The translations under genes and the position numbers were made by a program. The notes beneath the pieces are model-generated. The model did no database searches. It was not told the origin of the DNA and was given only the letters and a program-made list of their open reading frames with translations. From Clostridia bacterium (GTDB lineage: Bacteria; Bacillota; Clostridia; Oscillospirales; CAG-382), in NCBI GenBank assembly GCA_017501055.1, contig JAFVXP010000081.1:1-7076 (forward strand): DNA of 7,076 bases. Reading direction: 5' to 3'. Every line of letters starts with the position of its first letter. The first letter of the stretch is position 1. This document shows positions 4,990-7,076 of this stretch, in pieces.

Positions 4990-6368
4990 TGGTTTATATT
5001 GAAGAATTTGAAATTGAACGTCAAAAAGAAATAGCTTTCTCGCTCAGAGAGCAAACCAAGGGTAAAAAGGCTTGCGTTATAACCTTCGGCTGTCAGCAGA
5101 ATGAAAACGACAGCGAACGTATTGCAGGAGCTTTGGAAATGTGCGGTTATGAGATAACCGACGACGAAAAGACGGCAGACCTTATAATCATAAACACCTG
5201 CGCTATCCGTGAGCACGCAGAGATACGTGCGCTTTCGGAGGCAGGTCAGTTTAAGGGCAGAAAGGAAAAGGACCGCAGTATCAAAATCGGCGTTTGCGGT
5301 TGTATGGCACAGCAGGCTCACCGCCGTGCGCAGATCTATAAAAGCTATCCCTACGTTGATTTTGTTTTCGGTACGGATATGCACCACCGTGTACCCGAAA
5401 TTATAAAAGAAGCTCTTTCGTCAAAGAAAAGAACAAGCTTTATCACCGAAAAACCGCATAACGAGTTCGGCGTTATCAGCGAGGGTATGCCCGTCCGCCG
5501 TGAAAGCGGATATAAAGCGTGGGTGCCCGTTATGTACGGCTGTAATAACTTTTGCACCTATTGCGTCGTTCCCTATGCAAGAGGTCACGAAAGGTCAAGA
5601 AGAAAAGAAGACGTTTTGGCGGAGGTCAGATCTCTTGTTGAAAGCGGATATAAGGATATAACCCTGCTCGGTCAGAACGTAAATTCTTATGCGGGCGGCT
5701 GCACCTTTGCGGAATTGATTACCGAATGTGCAAAATTCGACGGTGAATACCGTGTTCGCTTTATGACGAGCCACCCGAAGGACGCAAGCGACGAGCTTAT
5801 CGATGCAATCGCTTCAAACGAAAAGATCGCAAAGCAGTTCCACCTTCCCGTGCAATCGGGATCGAGCCGTATTTTAAAGCTGATGAACCGCAAATACGAC
5901 AGGGAAAAATATCTCGAGCGTGCCAAAGCAATAAAAAGTAAGATTCCCGAAATATCGATAACGACCGATATAATAATCGGCTTCCCGACAGAAACCGAAG
6001 AGGATTTTGCCGATACCGTGTCGCTCGTAAAAGAGGTTGGCTTTGATATGATCTATACCTTCATCTATTCTCCCCGTGTGGGCACCGTTGCGGCGGAAAT
6101 GGAAGGTCAGATCGAAAAATCTGTTTCAAACAAGCGTTTTGCGCTCCTTTCGGATATCGAAAACGAGATCGCACAATCGCTTAACGAGCAATTTATCGGC
6201 AAGACGGTACGTGTTCTTTCCGACGGATTTAATAAAAATAGAATCCCCTGCGGAAGAAGTACGCAAAATAGGATCGTTACGTTTGATAAACCCGTTCCTG
6301 CGGGAACGTTTGTTGACGTTTTGATAGAATCTGCGGGAGCATATATGCTCTGTGGAAAAATTGTATAA
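4989..6368 (+). CDS. miaB: tRNA-2-methylthio-N6-isopentenyladenosine(37) synthase MiaB
   Basis: This 459-residue radical SAM methylthiotransferase adds a methylthio group to i6A37 of tRNAs reading UNN codons, in the cytoplasm, using two [4Fe-4S] clusters. The N-terminal UPF0004 domain has cluster ligands Cys35 (FGCQQNENDSE), Cys71 (NTCAIREHA) and Cys105 (CGCMAQQ). The radical SAM CxxxCxxC is Cys185, Cys189 and Cys192 in YGCNNFCTYC, followed by VVPYARGHERSRR. A C-terminal TRAM domain occupies about 402-459. YGCNNFCTYC and RGHERSR point to MiaB rather than RimO or MtaB. The ATG overlaps the stop of the NlpC/P60 gene by one base (TAATG), with a modest AGGA at 4974-4977, so translation is probably coupled; the ATG-less upstream extension would lie inside the previous gene. 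The length is normal for the family and all key residues are present. In Bacillus subtilis miaB (ymcB) is likewise directly followed by ymcA. Confidence 0.96.
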   Translation: MVYIEEFEIERQKEIAFSLREQTKGKKACVITFGCQQNENDSERIAGALEMCGYEITDDEKTADLIIINTCAIREHAEIRALSEAGQFKGRKEKDRSIKIGVCGCMAQQAHRRAQIYKSYPYVDFVFGTDMHHRVPEIIKEALSSKKRTSFITEKPHNEFGVISEGMPVRRESGYKAWVPVMYGCNNFCTYCVVPYARGHERSRRKEDVLAEVRSLVESGYKDITLLGQNVNSYAGGCTFAELITECAKFDGEYRVRFMTSHPKDASDELIDAIASNEKIAKQFHLPVQSGSSRILKLMNRKYDREKYLERAKAIKSKIPEISITTDIIIGFPTETEEDFADTVSLVKEVGFDMIYTFIYSPRVGTVAAEMEGQIEKSVSNKRFALLSDIENEIAQSLNEQFIGKTVRVLSDGFNKNRIPCGRSTQNRIVTFDKPVPAGTFVDVLIESAGAYMLCGKIV

Positions 6369-6390
6369 TTTTGAAAGGAAATAAAAAACA

Positions 6391-6786
6391 ATGAACGAAA
6401 AAATGACAAAAGCAATCGAAATGATCAAAGAAGCACTTTCCGAAAGTGCAGAGCTCAAGGCATATAACGAAGCAAAGGCTGCTTACGATGCCGACGAAAA
6501 AATAGCAACCCTCATCAATGAATATAACGTTCAGGCTGCACTTCTTGAAACCGAAGGCAGAAAGCCCGAAAATGAACGTGATACCAAGCTTGTTGAAAAG
6601 ATCTCCGCAAGACTTCGTGAATGCTATGACGAGATAAGCGCAAGCCAATCTCTTGCAAATATGCGTGAAGCAGAAATGGCTCTTTCCGAGATCGTAAACG
6701 CAATTAACGATGCCGTTCGTTTCACCATCGAACCGGAAGCGGCTAATTGTACTCACGATTGCTCCACCTGTGGCGGCTGCCATTAA
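6391..6786 (+). CDS. YlbF/YmcA (RicF/RicA) family protein with Cys-rich tail
   Basis: This 131-residue, mostly helical, charged protein begins at an ATG ten bases after GAAAGGAA (6373-6380), 22 bp behind miaB. Residues about 5-111 fit the YlbF/YmcA family (Ala/Glu-rich helices, AYNEAKAAYDADEKIATLI, a central EGRKPEN turn). The tail carries Cys120, Cys124, Cys127 and Cys130 (CX3CX2CX2C), a spacing suited to an Fe-S cluster or zinc. In Bacillus subtilis YmcA and YlbF join YaaT in the RicAFT complex, which carries Fe-S clusters, supports mRNA processing with RNase Y, and is needed for sporulation, competence and biofilm. The position behind miaB matches ymcA, but single-copy clostridial members cannot be safely assigned to YmcA or YlbF, so no symbol is given. 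The last codon and stop (6781-6786) lie inside a palindrome arm. Confidence 0.85.
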   Translation: MNEKMTKAIEMIKEALSESAELKAYNEAKAAYDADEKIATLINEYNVQAALLETEGRKPENERDTKLVEKISARLRECYDEISASQSLANMREAEMALSEIVNAINDAVRFTIEPEAANCTHDCSTCGGCH

Positions 6787-6884
6787 GCCCAGAACGAATT
6801 CTTTTCTTCCAAAACCTCGCTCGCAGTAGATTTCTACAGCGTCGCTCGGTTTTGTTGAAAATCTCTCCGTTCTGAACTTAATGG
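6780..6884. repeat. Large imperfect palindrome overlapping the 3' end of the YlbF/YmcA-like gene
   Basis: Bases 6780-6823 align without gaps to the reverse complement of 6841-6884 at 28 of 44 positions. The matches are clustered: CCATTAAG with CTTAATGG, CAGAACG with CGTTCTG, and CAAAACC with GGTTTTG. The 17-bp middle has its own small stem (GTAGA 6826-6830, TCTAC 6833-6837). The whole could fold as one long interrupted hairpin. The right arm is the first 41 bp of the 95-bp tandem repeat. It might help end transcription, but no T-run follows, so I do not call it a terminator. Confidence 0.65.
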
Positions 6885-7076
6885 ACACGGACGTGTTTTG
6901 TTTGTCCATTCTGCATCTGTTCTGCAATCAATGACCACGCTCGGTTTTGTTGAAAATCTCTCCGTTCTGAACTTAATGGACACGGACGTGTTTTGTTTGT
7001 CCGTTCTGCATCTGTTCTGCAATCAATGAACACGCTCGGTTTTGTTGAAAATCTCTCCGTTCTGAACTTAATGGAC
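6844..7076. repeat. 95-bp tandem repeat array (2.45 copies, continues beyond window)
   Basis: Units begin at 6844, 6939 and 7034 (GCTCGGTTTT...). Copies 1 and 2 differ at only two of 95 positions (A6908/G7003 and C6935/A7030); the partial third copy (43 bp) is identical. Each unit contains AATGGACA (6880-6887) mirrored by TGTCCATT (6903-6910), with a smaller CACG-GA-CGTG inside. The period is not a multiple of three and no ribosome binding site is seen, so it is non-coding. No gene lies in 6787-7076. Confidence 0.92.

Noticed and set aside
6277..6927. 216-residue - strand reading frame opposite the YlbF/YmcA-like gene
   Set aside because: It starts in the 95-bp repeat and is the mirror of a well-supported gene with a good ribosome binding site; it shows no domain and no start signal.
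6834..7022. Small repeat-encoded peptide on the - strand
   Set aside because: A 95-bp period shifts the frame at each copy, so no repeated peptide can be maintained.
6844..7076. CRISPR array
   Set aside because: The units are contiguous 95-bp tandem copies without unique spacers, and no cas gene is present.

Overview
The window reads as chromosomal DNA of an endospore-forming, Gram-positive member of the Bacillota, most likely a gut Clostridia of the Oscillospiraceae/Ruminococcaceae type. The reasons are dockerin-tailed secreted proteins of the Ruminococcus style, a sporulation sigma factor of the SigK type, a PdaA-type spore-cortex deacetylase, a miaB-ymcA-like gene pair, strong AAAGGAG/GAGGTGAT ribosome binding sites, and classic hairpin-plus-T-run terminators. 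No species can be named from sequence reading alone.

Left part (1-2218, + strand): the 3' end of one secreted dockerin protein, a strong terminator, a spacer with a 10-bp inverted repeat and an extended -10 promoter, then a complete 484-residue paralogue (signal peptide, CHAP-type amidase, SH3-like domain, linker domain, dockerin) with its own terminator. The two proteins share the end of the SH3-like domain, the linker and the dockerin, so they are probably tandem duplicates.

Middle (2219-4163): sigK (+) with a hydrophobic pro-sequence. A perfect 10-bp inverted repeat would bury its Shine-Dalgarno sequence in any transcript coming from upstream. A 432-bp gap follows, filled with interspersed-repeat material: a symmetric nested palindrome built from a 13-bp motif, and a second, rearranged relative. 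A probably bidirectional terminator then closes the convergent pdaA gene (- strand).

Right part (4164-7076, + strand): divergent from pdaA is a compact operon. It holds a signal-less NlpC/P60 peptidase with two SH3b-like domains (YkfC/dipeptidyl-peptidase VI type), miaB (starts 1 nt overlapping the previous stop) and a YlbF/YmcA-family protein with a CX3CX2CX2C tail. The last codon and stop of that gene lie inside the left arm of a large imperfect palindrome. Its right arm is the first copy of a 95-bp tandem repeat that runs off the window.

Functional theme: SigK (late mother-cell transcription), PdaA (muramic delta-lactam formation in cortex peptidoglycan), a probably cytosolic peptidase for murein peptides, and a YlbF/YmcA-family protein (in Bacillus, part of the RicAFT complex needed for sporulation and competence) all fit endospore formation and wall-peptide handling. 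MiaB is a housekeeping tRNA-modification enzyme. I see no tRNA, rRNA, CRISPR array, transposase or phage gene. The least explained content is non-coding: the sigK leader dyad, the coaxial palindrome at 3001-3177 and the 95-bp repeats.
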